Below, one piece after another: positions 20,694-29,836 of a stretch of 64,000 bases of DNA (positions are counted from its first letter, which is position 1; each line of letters begins with the position of its first letter). The position numbers and the translations under genes were made by a program. Location of the stretch: positions 1 through 64,000 of the forward strand of contig JAODAQ010000013.1 of NCBI GenBank assembly GCA_025463515.1, given 5' to 3'. The notes under the pieces were generated by a model. The model did no database searches. It saw only the letters and a program-made list of their open reading frames with translations, and was not told the origin of the DNA. This stretch comes from Rhodoglobus sp. Lineage in GTDB: Bacteria; Actinomycetota; Actinomycetes; Actinomycetales; Microbacteriaceae.

Positions 20694-20840
20694 CTATCGA
20701 TTCAGGTCAGGTATGCAGTACCCACAGAGCTCACGCCCCGCAGGACTATCGCGAAGGTTCTGCGGGAACACCGGATTCCCGCACACGTCGCACGAGCGGT
20801 AGCCCAACGCCTCACACATTCCACAGTCAGCAGCAGCCAT
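20694..20840 (-). CDS. 48-aa cysteine-rich (three CxxC) small protein, zinc-ribbon-like
   Basis: Manual translation: MAAADCGMCEALGYRSCDVCGNPVFPQNLRDSPAGRELCGYCIPDLNR*; strong SD-like GAGGGGGTGATCGAT directly upstream; lies 21 nt downstream of rep. Not in the ORF track (too short). Confidence 0.7.
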   Translation of the reverse strand: MAAADCGMCEALGYRSCDVCGNPVFPQNLRDSPAGRELCGYCIPDLNR

Positions 20841-20861
20841 ATCGATCACCCCCTCTCGACA

Positions 20862-21923
20862 TCACGGCAGCACCGCAGAACGGGCCACATCGATCCGGTG
20901 ATTCAGGGACGACCTAGCCGAGTCAGCGCCGTCCTGATCGCCTGCCGCCGGCGACGGCTCGGCCGCTGGCGCGTCCTGCGCCCTCGCCGCCGCCCAGGCT
21001 GCCCGAAGGGTCCGCTGAATCTTGCGTGTCAGACCAGTGAATGACCATCCCGCGCGGTGCCGAGTCTGACGGGACGCACTCAATACATGAGAGCGGGAAC
21101 CGTAACGGTCGTGCACGCGACTGCCGCACTCCGAGGGCACGCAGTCCGGGGAACAGCGCATCGCCCGCGCGGCCCGGCCCAGCTCGGTCAGATGCACCCA
21201 CGCGAGGTTGCTCCCGGCGCCTCCCATCGCCGCCAGAGCGGTGTCCTTCATGACGTAGTTCAGCGCCTTCGAGAGGTACCAAATCGTCTTTGCACCGTCG
21301 CCGTCCGCGCGAAATGCTTTGGCGTCAGCCTGGTCACCCCACCCGACGACCGTCCCGTCCACCTTCGACGCCGCCTCCGCTGTGCGCGCGGCCTCCCGCA
21401 GCGCGACCGGCTCCGGTGACTCGAGCCGATCGATGCGCACGATGACGTGCAGATGCAGAACCCCTCGCTCTTGCCACTCGCGCACCAGGAAGAACTCGAC
21501 GGAATCCCAGCGATCACGGACCCGTCTGCGGGTGCGATCCCACAGCACCCCGGCATCACGATTCCAGGCCACCTGCCCCGCGTAGTCATAGGACACCGGA
21601 TCGAGCGGAACTCCTTTCAGACCCGCGTCGCGCACCGTGTGCGTGGCCCCGCACCCACACCGCTTCAACCGCGACGACTCCGAACGCGGCACACGATGCA
21701 CCCGCCCGAACGACGGGGCCGTGAGAGTCAGTAGGTAGAAGCGGAACCGCGTGACGTCCGAATCGAACACCCCAGAGCGCGCTATCGCCGCCCAGTCACC
21801 CCGGTACAACTCCGCGCACGAAGGGCACGCCGACCGAACGCGAGACTGGCAGCGGACGAACTGGCCCGACTTCGTCTTGTACGGGCGAACGCATCCGGTT
21901 GGACGCGAATCGGCAGATTCCAT
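20862..21923 (-). CDS. Replication initiator protein, RepSA-like (HUH/rolling-circle type)
   Basis: Cys-rich N-terminus (CPSC, CGCG); GVLHLHVIVRID HUH motif; downstream Tyr residues IWYLSKALNYVMKD. Confidence 0.8.
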   Translation of the reverse strand: MESADSRPTGCVRPYKTKSGQFVRCQSRVRSACPSCAELYRGDWAAIARSGVFDSDVTRFRFYLLTLTAPSFGRVHRVPRSESSRLKRCGCGATHTVRDAGLKGVPLDPVSYDYAGQVAWNRDAGVLWDRTRRRVRDRWDSVEFFLVREWQERGVLHLHVIVRIDRLESPEPVALREAARTAEAASKVDGTVVGWGDQADAKAFRADGDGAKTIWYLSKALNYVMKDTALAAMGGAGSNLAWVHLTELGRAARAMRCSPDCVPSECGSRVHDRYGSRSHVLSASRQTRHRAGWSFTGLTRKIQRTLRAAWAAARAQDAPAAEPSPAAGDQDGADSARSSLNHRIDVARSAVLP

Positions 21924-21950
21924 ACGCGCGCCGCAGCGTCAACGGCACGC

Positions 21951-21993
21951 CTGAAAATCGTGAGGTCACGGGATCGACGCCCGTCGGAGCCAC
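21951..21993. repeat. att repeat copy 2 (internal junction)
   Basis: ctgaaaatcgtgaggtcacgggatcgacgcccgtcggagccac, identical over 43 bp to 16805-16847. Confidence 0.93.
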
Positions 21994-22041
21994 TGTCGTC
22001 AGCAGAATCGCGAGGACTAGTCACTTCGATAGTATGTCGGC

Positions 22042-23103
22042 GTGACTCCCGTCTGGTTGGACAGAACCGTGACGGTTGGCGTCGCCGTACTGACCGCCGC
22101 GGGAATTGCGGTGTGCGGCTTCACCGGCTGGCAGACGCTGGTGCCGCAGACTTCCCCGAATATCACAGACGGCAACCTCATTGCCCTGGTGCTCGAGCAG
22201 AAGGACGGCGCTGGCTGGGGTTGGGTGCAGTCGGACCGGGTTATCGACCCTGCCGTGGATGACACTGTCGTGCTGCGCTTTTGGGCCAGCACCACCGATC
22301 CCGATGGCGCCTCTTTCGTCCTCGCGGGACCGATGATCAAGGCTTTGCGCACGTGCTACGGCAACGGTACGCATTGGGACGAATCACCCGTGGCCTTCGA
22401 TGCGCTGAGCTCCGATGAGCAGACCGCGGTCGTGAGGTTCCAGCTCTACGCACCCTCACATGGCCTGCTCAAGGCCGATGTTGGAAATCAAGTGATGTCG
22501 GAGGAGGAAGCGAACCTCGCGGCCTCGGAGCAGACCTACGTGCGGGTGACCTCTGCCTCGTCCGCACCAGACTCGCGCACTCACTCAACGACATCTGGAG
22601 CCAAAACAACTGTGGAGGTGGACGCCCGTCAATTCAGCTTCGCGTGCAGTTTCGAACCGGAGGCCTTCTGGCGGATGCAGCAGGGTCAGAGGACTTTCAC
22701 ATTCCCGACAGTCTCGGAGACTTTCTCCTTTGCATCCGATACGAACTACGCCTACATCGATCGGACTGTCACATTCGTGCGGCGCCCCGGGCTGTCCGTC
22801 GTCTCTCTCGGCGACCCGCCCGACTACTCAAATTCCGCGTCCACCGAGTTCAGAGATAACTGGTCCGCTTGGAACTACCGCGAGAAATCGACCCTCGTCC
22901 TGAACAAGGAGGTCGCGGTCTTCACAGCGACATCGGACGATACCGAGCATCAATCGCAGATGCTCGTTCTCGGGACGGGACTGGCATTCCTCGGAACCCT
23001 GGTGCTCTCGCTCGGAAGGCGTGTCACCGACGCTCTCAGCCGTAGGCTCGCGTTCCGTCGTATGGCCGGAGAAGAACCGGCGGACCCATGCACTTCTGGA
23101 TAA
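22042..23103 (+). CDS. Extracytoplasmic membrane protein of unknown function, paralogue 1
   Basis: N-terminal TM (VTVGVAVLTAAGIAVCGFTGW) and C-terminal TM (LVLGTGLAFLGTLVLSLG); FSFACSFEPEAFWRMQQGQRTFTFPTVSE motif shared with the next gene. Confidence 0.7.
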   Translation: MTPVWLDRTVTVGVAVLTAAGIAVCGFTGWQTLVPQTSPNITDGNLIALVLEQKDGAGWGWVQSDRVIDPAVDDTVVLRFWASTTDPDGASFVLAGPMIKALRTCYGNGTHWDESPVAFDALSSDEQTAVVRFQLYAPSHGLLKADVGNQVMSEEEANLAASEQTYVRVTSASSAPDSRTHSTTSGAKTTVEVDARQFSFACSFEPEAFWRMQQGQRTFTFPTVSETFSFASDTNYAYIDRTVTFVRRPGLSVVSLGDPPDYSNSASTEFRDNWSAWNYREKSTLVLNKEVAVFTATSDDTEHQSQMLVLGTGLAFLGTLVLSLGRRVTDALSRRLAFRRMAGEEPADPCTSG

Positions 23104-24257
23104 AAACTCTCGGCGCCGCAGTGCTCGGGGTGCTGAGCTGGATCTTCCTCATCGCGCCTGCGCTCGATGCGCTGACAACGAGCGATCCGGCCAACGCATC
23201 GCAGCCGTCCCTCCTCGCGATAGTCGACAACGACGCCATGGTCGCTGCCGACGTCGTGACCAAGATTGTGGACGTCGATCCATCCTCTACGGACCTGGAG
23301 CGCGTCTACTTCGAACTCACCTTCGGTGTTGCGCAGGAAGGTGCGGAACAAGGAGACAGGAAGACGGTCAACTTCGAGACGACCGCAATCGATCGAGCAG
23401 CGGCAGAAACCGCCGAGCGTCGGGCAGACGAGAACTCCAGGTACGGTCAAACGGTTGTGCTGCTCGGCCCGCTCGCAGAGGGCCTGGAGTCTTGCGATGA
23501 GCCGTCGATCTCCATCGATCGCAACCTCGACTACTCGGCACTCACCGATGCCGAGAAGGCCGCCGTCTTGAACTACCTCACAGGGAGCGTCAGCGAGGCC
23601 AACGCGGACAGGGTGAGCCCGTCAAGCGGAGATCAGTACGCGACTCCGGGAGACGTGGCCTATGGGTTGCGGTACACAACCCTCCAGCCCCGAGTCTTCT
23701 ACCCGCTGGCCCCAGGGTCCGAGTCAATAAAAAGTGACGACGGCGAGACGCGGACATACGACGCCTTCTGGAACTCGTTCACGTGCGACTTCGACGGATC
23801 TGCTTTTTGGTCCGAAGGCGACGATCGGAGAACGTTCACTTTCCCCGATATGAGCATCATCTCGACGAGCGCGAACGCCGAGACTGTGGTTCGGGTGCGG
23901 AGAACGATTCAGGACGTCAGCACGGTGAACTCCGAACGGCTGTCGACTGAGGGGAGCACGTCGAAGCTCCCGGGCGGGATAGATCAGGTAGAGGATTCGA
24001 GGGTGCTGTGGAACTCACCCAGCGCTCAGACGTCCTTGCCGTCGGTCGCCGTCCAATACGGCGACATGAGTGCCAGCCAGCATCGAGAGCTCCTCATCTT
24101 CTTGGGTGGAGTCGGCCTGTCGGTCGCGGCCGCTTCGGTGGTGTCGTTGGGGAGATCGTTCCTGCTGCTCGGCTTGCCGGGACTACTGCTCCATCTGGCC
24201 CGATGGAGGTCCAGGAGACTTGTTGAACCCGATACGGACGGAAATGAGGCTCGGTGA
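23088..24257 (+). CDS. Extracytoplasmic membrane protein of unknown function, paralogue 2
   Basis: N-terminal TM (LGAAVLGVLSWIFLIAPAL), C-terminal TM; NSFTCDFDGSAFWSEGDDRRTFTFPDMS matches paralogue 1; 16-bp overlap with the upstream gene. Confidence 0.7.
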   Translation: MHFWIKTLGAAVLGVLSWIFLIAPALDALTTSDPANASQPSLLAIVDNDAMVAADVVTKIVDVDPSSTDLERVYFELTFGVAQEGAEQGDRKTVNFETTAIDRAAAETAERRADENSRYGQTVVLLGPLAEGLESCDEPSISIDRNLDYSALTDAEKAAVLNYLTGSVSEANADRVSPSSGDQYATPGDVAYGLRYTTLQPRVFYPLAPGSESIKSDDGETRTYDAFWNSFTCDFDGSAFWSEGDDRRTFTFPDMSIISTSANAETVVRVRRTIQDVSTVNSERLSTEGSTSKLPGGIDQVEDSRVLWNSPSAQTSLPSVAVQYGDMSASQHRELLIFLGGVGLSVAAASVVSLGRSFLLLGLPGLLLHLARWRSRRLVEPDTDGNEAR

Positions 24258-25321
24258 GAACAGTTCTGCGAATTTCCGCGCGCGCAGCGGTTCTTGCGAG
24301 TCTGATTGCGTCTCTGTCCGCCTGCACGCAACCGCTCGTGTTTTCGAGCAGCGTCACCTGCGCCGAGTTTTTGGACTTATCTGCGACAGACCAACAAGAA
24401 GCCACCGGCAGCCACGCCGAGAATCAATTGATCCTCGACCTGACTCCATCGGGAGCGAAGCGGGTTGCTCCCGTCGACTACCTCAGGACCAGGTGCAGTG
24501 CAGGCCAGCTCTCTGAGATCGGTGTCGGCTACATTCTCTCCGCAGCGAGTCGGCCAACCTGCGATGGGTTTCTCTCATCACCCCCAAATGTCAGGCTCGA
24601 GTGGCTTTCGGCCATGATCCCCGACGACGAGGACGTCGACCGCGGATTCTCACTAGATGTGGCCACCGCCTGCCTCGGCGGCGGCGAACTCAAGGAGGCT
24701 GTGGGCCGCGTTCGCACCGGGACGGAATCGCCGGATCTCATCCTGCCGATTGCCGACTTTCCCCACTCACTCACTTGGACGACCACCAGCAAGTCGGGAA
24801 ATCTGGTCGGAGGAGTTCTCGAAGTGGGCGATGTGATCGAGACAGGGGAGAATCCGCCGTGGAGCACTGCGGGTAGTTCGATCACGGCCGGCGATGGATG
24901 CGGCTACGACCCCGCAAAGGACGCTGTAGTTCCCGCACGCTTGGTGGCGATGAATAGATCGAGCGTACCCGTTCGAGTGTCCGTGGCCATAAGCATCACG
25001 CGGTCCGAGCAACGAGGGATCATGCTGGCGATCGATTCGGGAACGTACTGCGATCTGGAGGACGAAGCCGGAAACCTCGGCCTCACCATCCGGTCGAACA
25101 GCACGACCGTTCAGCCCGGCCAGACTTACCCGATCGCGTTTTTTATCATGCTCAAGAACTACGTCGGATCAGACGACGCCGCGAACGCTCTGGCCGGCTA
25201 CACGGTGGAGCCCTTCCCTGCCTGGATCGATGGTGACAATCCTGTCGTGGATGGGCCGCAGGATGTGGCCCTGGATCTTTCCGTGGTGGGGAGCGGGTCA
25301 CGAACAAGTCCAACTGGCTAG
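24254..25321 (+). CDS. Putative lipoprotein of unknown function
   Basis: VRTVLRISARAAVLASLIASLSAC|TQPL: signal peptide with lipobox; GTGA overlap with the upstream stop. Confidence 0.7.
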   Translation: MRTVLRISARAAVLASLIASLSACTQPLVFSSSVTCAEFLDLSATDQQEATGSHAENQLILDLTPSGAKRVAPVDYLRTRCSAGQLSEIGVGYILSAASRPTCDGFLSSPPNVRLEWLSAMIPDDEDVDRGFSLDVATACLGGGELKEAVGRVRTGTESPDLILPIADFPHSLTWTTTSKSGNLVGGVLEVGDVIETGENPPWSTAGSSITAGDGCGYDPAKDAVVPARLVAMNRSSVPVRVSVAISITRSEQRGIMLAIDSGTYCDLEDEAGNLGLTIRSNSTTVQPGQTYPIAFFIMLKNYVGSDDAANALAGYTVEPFPAWIDGDNPVVDGPQDVALDLSVVGSGSRTSPTG

Positions 25322-25440
25322 AAGGCTCCTTGAGGTCGAGGTCGAGGTGCCCCTCGATCGTGCTCGGCAATTCGGACGAGGACGCCGACCGGGAGGCCTA
25401 GTAGCTAAAGACTCTGCGGACTCTGTCCCAGCCCGATGTC

Positions 25441-25486
25441 ACTGAAAGTCGTGAGGTCACGGGATCGACGCCCGTCGGAGCCACCA
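25441..25486. repeat. att repeat copy 3 (right end)
   Basis: actgaaagtcgtgaggtcacgggatcgacgcccgtcggagccacca, 45/46 identical to 16804-16849. Confidence 0.92.
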
Positions 25487-25515
25487 TGTTTGCGCAGCTC
25501 ACCGATAATTGACCG

Positions 25516-25911
25516 GTGGAGCCCTGGGAGATGCGCGAGTGGTTCGCCGACTACCTCGAGGCCTGCAATCGACACGACCTCGATGCGCTGAGGTCCCTGA
25601 TCGATCCCTCTGTTCGTCGTGCGCACCTGCCCGGTGGTGTCGACGCCTGGCTCTCGGATCTCGCCGACCTGTACGCAGCGTTCCCCGACTGGCGGGTGCG
25701 CCGCATTCTGCTTGTGGTCGAAGAAGACCGCATCGCCGCCCACCTGCGCTCGAGCGGCACCCACACCGGCGCCTTCCGCGGCATCGCGCCGACCGGCCGG
25801 CACGTCAACGTCGCCGAGTTCGCCTTCTACCGTGTGGCAGACGGCCGGATCATCGAGTTCACGGGCAGCGCCGACGCCGAACTGCTCGCGCAGATCTCGG
25901 CCTCGGTCTGA
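25516..25911 (+). CDS. NTF2-like/SnoaL family protein
   Basis: FPDWRVRRILLVVEEDRIAAHLRSSGTHTGAFRGIAPTGRHVNVAEFAFYRVADGRIIEF. Confidence 0.75.
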   Translation: MEPWEMREWFADYLEACNRHDLDALRSLIDPSVRRAHLPGGVDAWLSDLADLYAAFPDWRVRRILLVVEEDRIAAHLRSSGTHTGAFRGIAPTGRHVNVAEFAFYRVADGRIIEFTGSADAELLAQISASV

Positions 25912-26033
25912 GCCGGGTCGTGCAAGGGCCAGAGGCAATCTCCACCGCAGGTCGAAGCCGAGCGCTTCTCGGTCCTGTCTAGTACGGTGAGCGCGTCGAG
26001 CCGCTCCCGCGGCCGCAGTCAAAGGAGACGCGC

Positions 26034-26417
26034 ATGGCGAAGGTAGCAGCGGGCTGGTACGACGACGGATCCGGCCGGCAGCGGTGGTGGGACGGCCAGA
26101 ACTGGACCGACCAGTACCAAGAGGCAACAGCCGTGAACAGCCCCGCCGCTCTCGTCGAGCACATCAGAGCAGAAGCAGTCTCGGGCAGCCTGCCGAGGCC
26201 TGCGGCCAAGGGCATGAGCTACGTGGTCCTCCAGGTGATCCTCAAGGAGAAGCTCTGGGGCACGGGCTCGGGCAACCTCACGGAGCTAGAGAAGGCGATC
26301 AACGGCCAGGCCGCGCTGGGCTACCGGCTCCACACCATCACGACGGCGTCCTCAGGCAGCAAGGGCCTCGGCGGCGGCGACCGCATCCAGGCGACGCTGG
26401 TCTTCGAGGCGCTGTAG
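26034..26417 (+). CDS. DUF2510 plus DUF4177-like protein
   Basis: AAGWYDDGSGRQRWWDGQNWTDQY (DUF2510); C-terminal ELEKAINGQAALGYRLHTITTA (DUF4177-like). Confidence 0.8.
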   Translation: MAKVAAGWYDDGSGRQRWWDGQNWTDQYQEATAVNSPAALVEHIRAEAVSGSLPRPAAKGMSYVVLQVILKEKLWGTGSGNLTELEKAINGQAALGYRLHTITTASSGSKGLGGGDRIQATLVFEAL

Positions 26418-26472
26418 CGAAGCGGGTAGCGCCCTTGCCCCGACCTCGACCAATCGGCGTAGCGTCAGGCGT

Positions 26473-27366
26473 ATGAGCATTCCGACTTTCACCCTCAACA
26501 ACGGCGTAACGATCCCGGTACTCGGGCTCGGCGTCTTCCAGAGCAAGCCGGAGGAGACGTCGGCCGCCGTCGAATCCGCGCTGAAGACCGGGTACCGGCA
26601 CATCGACACCGCGGCCGCGTACGGCAACGAGCGCCAGGTGGGCGAGGGCATCCGGGCGTCCGGCGTCCCGCGCGAGGAGATCTTCATCGAGACGAAGGTC
26701 TGGGTGAGCGACTACGGCTACGACAAGACGCTGCACGCCTTCGAGAAGGCGGCCGGCAAGCTCGGCGTCGACCAGCTCGACCTGCTCATCCTCCACCAGC
26801 CCGCTCCGCACGCTTTCGACCGCACGCTCGAGGCCTACAAGGCTCTCGAGCGGCTGCTCGCAGACGGCCGCGTGCGCGCCATCGGAGTGAGCAACTTCAT
26901 GCCCGACCACCTCGCGCGGCTCCTCGCCGAAGCCGAGGTCGTGCCCGCGCTCAACCAGGTCGAGCTGCACCCGTACTTCACCCAGCCCGAAGTGCAGTCG
27001 GCGGATGCCGCGGCCGGGGTGCTCACGCAGGCGTGGTCGCCCATCGGCGGCATCACCTTCTACCCCGGCTGGGGCGGCGACGAGCGCAAGAGCGTGATGG
27101 ATGACCCGACCATCGCCGCGATTGCCACGGCGCACGGAAAGAGCCCGGCGCAGGTGATGCTCCGCTGGGGGATCCAGGAGGGCCGGTCGGTCATCCCGAA
27201 GTCCATCAACCCGCAGCGCATCGCCGAGAACTTCGACGTCTTCGACTTCGAGCTCAGCGGCGACGAACTCGTCCAGATCGACTCGCTCAACACGGGGGCG
27301 CGCAGCGGCCCCGACCCCGACGCGAAGCGCGACGACTTCTTCGACCGGGTGATCCCTGAGGCGTAG
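26473..27366 (+). CDS. Aldo/keto reductase
   Basis: GYRHIDTAAAYGNERQVGEGI, VSNFMPDHL, LNQVELHPYF, VIPKSINPQRI. Confidence 0.94.
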   Translation: MSIPTFTLNNGVTIPVLGLGVFQSKPEETSAAVESALKTGYRHIDTAAAYGNERQVGEGIRASGVPREEIFIETKVWVSDYGYDKTLHAFEKAAGKLGVDQLDLLILHQPAPHAFDRTLEAYKALERLLADGRVRAIGVSNFMPDHLARLLAEAEVVPALNQVELHPYFTQPEVQSADAAAGVLTQAWSPIGGITFYPGWGGDERKSVMDDPTIAAIATAHGKSPAQVMLRWGIQEGRSVIPKSINPQRIAENFDVFDFELSGDELVQIDSLNTGARSGPDPDAKRDDFFDRVIPEA

Positions 27367-27393
27367 CGCGCCTCAGCGTCCGGGCTCGCCGCC

Positions 27394-28536
27394 CTACGCC
27401 CTCAGCGCCTGCTCGAGGTCTGCGATCAGGTCGTCCACGTTCTCGATCCCCACGGAGAGCCGCAGCAGATCCGGCGGCACCGGAGAGCCGACGCCCTCGA
27501 TGCTCGCGCGGTGCTCGATGAGGCTCTCGACGCCGCCGAGCGAGGTGGCGCGCTTCCACAGCTTCGTGTTCGCGGCGACGGCGATCGCGGCCTGCTCGCC
27601 CCCGGCAACGCGGAGCGAGAGCATCCCGCCGAATCCACCCGACATCTGCCTCTTCGCCGCCTCGTGCCCCGCGCTGCTGGGGAGCCCGGGGTAGAGCACC
27701 TCGGCGATCAGCTCGTGGCCGTGGAAGTGCTCGGCGACCCGCTGGGCCGAGGCGCTCGCGGCTCGGACGCGGAGGTAGAGCGTGCGCATCCCGCGCAGCA
27801 GCAGCCATGACTCCATCGAGCCGAGCGTGCCGCCGCCCTGCGCGCGCACTGCGCGAACCCGCTGCCAGTGCTCGTTGTCGGCGCGCGTGGTGACGCTGCC
27901 GGCCGTGAGATCCGAATGGCCGTTCAGGTACTTGGTGGCGGAGTGCATGACCAGGTCGGCGCCGAGGTCGAGCGGCTGGGTCAGCACGGGAGTCGCGGCC
28001 GTCGAGTCCACGGCCAGCAGCGCTCCGGCCGTATGAGCGATCTCCGCGGTCGCGGCGATATCGGTGATCGTCCACAGCGGGTTGGCCGGCGTCTCGATCC
28101 AGACGAGCTTCGTCGAGCCGGTACGGATGGCCGCCTGGACGGCTGACGGGTCAGTCATGTCGATCAGCTCGACATCGAGCCCCCACGAGGTCGCGAAGCC
28201 CATCAGCCAGTTGCGCAAGCTCCAGTACATGACCTTCGGCGCGAGCACATGGTCGCCGGGGCGCAGCCCCTGGAACACGGCCGTGGCCGCTCCCATGCCG
28301 CTGGCGAACAGGAGCGTCTCGTGGCCGTGCTCGAGCTCGGTGATGAGGGCCTCGGGCTGGTCGAATGCCGGGTTCTGGTCGCGCATGTACACGCGCCCGG
28401 AGCTGTACCCGTTGTCCGCGTCGCGCAGGTACGTGCTCGACATGTGGACCGGAGGACTGATCGCGCGGGTCGACTGGTCTATCCAGCCGAGGCCTTGAGC
28501 GGCACGGCTTTCGGGATGCAACGGTTCGCTGGCCAT
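27394..28536 (-). CDS. Cystathionine gamma-synthase/lyase-type PLP enzyme
   Basis: LLFASGMGAATAVFQ, WIETPANPLWTITDI, DLVMHSATKYLNGHSDLTAG (PLP Lys). Confidence 0.92.
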   Translation of the reverse strand: MASEPLHPESRAAQGLGWIDQSTRAISPPVHMSSTYLRDADNGYSSGRVYMRDQNPAFDQPEALITELEHGHETLLFASGMGAATAVFQGLRPGDHVLAPKVMYWSLRNWLMGFATSWGLDVELIDMTDPSAVQAAIRTGSTKLVWIETPANPLWTITDIAATAEIAHTAGALLAVDSTAATPVLTQPLDLGADLVMHSATKYLNGHSDLTAGSVTTRADNEHWQRVRAVRAQGGGTLGSMESWLLLRGMRTLYLRVRAASASAQRVAEHFHGHELIAEVLYPGLPSSAGHEAAKRQMSGGFGGMLSLRVAGGEQAAIAVAANTKLWKRATSLGGVESLIEHRASIEGVGSPVPPDLLRLSVGIENVDDLIADLEQALRA

Positions 28537-28576
28537 CCGCCCATGCTAGTTAACCCCGACCCCGTATCCTGCCCTC

Positions 28577-29821
28577 ATGTCGACCTCCCCCGCCCTGCAG
28601 CGCCGCCTCGGGACGGCCGACGCCGTCTTCATCGGCCTCGGCTCGATGATCGGGGCTGGCGTGTTCGCGGCGTTCACGCCCGCAGCGCAGGCGGCGGGCA
28701 GCGGGCTGTTGATCGGCCTCGTCGTGGCCGCCATCGTCGCGGCGTGCAACGCCCTCGCCTCGGCCCAGCTCGCGGCCGCGTACCCGACCTCGGGCGGCAC
28801 CTACGTCTACGGCCGCGAGCAGCTCGGCCCGTGGTGGGGCTTCCTCGCCGGCTGGAGCTTCGTCATCGGCAAGACGGCGAGCTGCGCGGCGATGGCCCTG
28901 ACCTTCGCGAGCTACGCCGCCCCCGCGGGCTGGGAGCGCCCGGTGGCCGCGGTCGCCGTCATCGCCCTCGCGGCGGTCAACTACCGCGGCGTCACCCGCA
29001 CGGCCCAGCTGGCGCGGGTCATCGTCGTCCTCGTGCTCGTCGCCCTCGCCGTGGCGGTGGCCGCGACGACGAGCACGGGGCTGCCCCGCCTCGCCGAGCT
29101 GGACACCTCGAGCATCATCGCGCACGGGCCGTACGGCATCCTCCAGTCCGCGGGCCTGCTGTTCTTCGCGTTCGCCGGCTACGCGCGCATCGCCACGATG
29201 GGTGAGGAGGTGCGCGACCCGTCGCGGACCATTCCCCGCGCGATCGTCATCGCCCTGTCGATCACGATCGTCGTCTACGCGGTAGTGGCGGTGAGCCTGC
29301 TCGGCGCGCTCGGCTCCGACGCCCTGGCGGAGTCGACCGCTCCCCTTCGCGACGCGGCAGCGGCCTGGCCGTGGACCTCCCCGGTCGTCACCGTGGGCGC
29401 CGCCCTCGCGTCACTCGGCGCCCTGCTCGCCCTCATCGCGGGCATCGGCCGCACGTCCCTGGCCATGGCGCGGGAGGGGGATCTGCCGCGATGGCTGGCG
29501 GCCGTGCATCCCCGGTTCCACGTCCCCCACCGCGCTGAGGCTGTGCTCGCCGCCGTCGTCGTCGCCCTCGTGCTCACGGTCGACCTGCGCGGTGCGATCG
29601 GCTTCTCGTCGTTCGGGGTCCTCCTCTACTACTTCGTCGCGAACGTGTCGGCCTTCAGCCAGAAGAACGAGGCCCGGATGTTCCCGCGCGCGCTCTTCGT
29701 CGTGGGCGGCGGCGCCTGCCTGCTGCTGGTGGCGACCCTGCCGCTCGCCGCGATCGTCGGCGGCCTCGTCGTCCTCGCGGCCGGGATCGGGTACCGCCTC
29801 ATCATCCGCGCGAGGGCGTGA
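28577..29821 (+). CDS. APC family amino-acid permease
   Basis: IGLGSMIGAGVFAAF...; about 12 TM segments. Confidence 0.88.
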   Translation: MSTSPALQRRLGTADAVFIGLGSMIGAGVFAAFTPAAQAAGSGLLIGLVVAAIVAACNALASAQLAAAYPTSGGTYVYGREQLGPWWGFLAGWSFVIGKTASCAAMALTFASYAAPAGWERPVAAVAVIALAAVNYRGVTRTAQLARVIVVLVLVALAVAVAATTSTGLPRLAELDTSSIIAHGPYGILQSAGLLFFAFAGYARIATMGEEVRDPSRTIPRAIVIALSITIVVYAVVAVSLLGALGSDALAESTAPLRDAAAAWPWTSPVVTVGAALASLGALLALIAGIGRTSLAMAREGDLPRWLAAVHPRFHVPHRAEAVLAAVVVALVLTVDLRGAIGFSSFGVLLYYFVANVSAFSQKNEARMFPRALFVVGGGACLLLVATLPLAAIVGGLVVLAAGIGYRLIIRARA

Positions 29822-29836
29822 CGGTACCCTCCCTGT

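Larger units (their letters stand above)
16850..25440. mobile_element. Composite tRNA-Phe-integrated genomic island: segment A (16850-21950) plus segment B (21994-25440)
   Basis: Integrase adjacent to tRNA-Phe; two additional direct repeats of the tRNA 3' end; RepSA-like initiator; cargo of unknown function. Confidence 0.88.

Noticed and set aside
20300-20917. 205-aa plus-strand ORF between rep and the DndB-like gene
   Set aside because: Crosses the inverted repeat and lies antisense to both the DndB-like 5' end and the three-CxxC microprotein; low-complexity sequence.
21951-21993. A second tRNA-Phe gene (and a third at 25441)
   Set aside because: Only the 3' half is present, with no 5' acceptor strand, D arm or anticodon-stem partner; these are att duplications, not tRNA genes.
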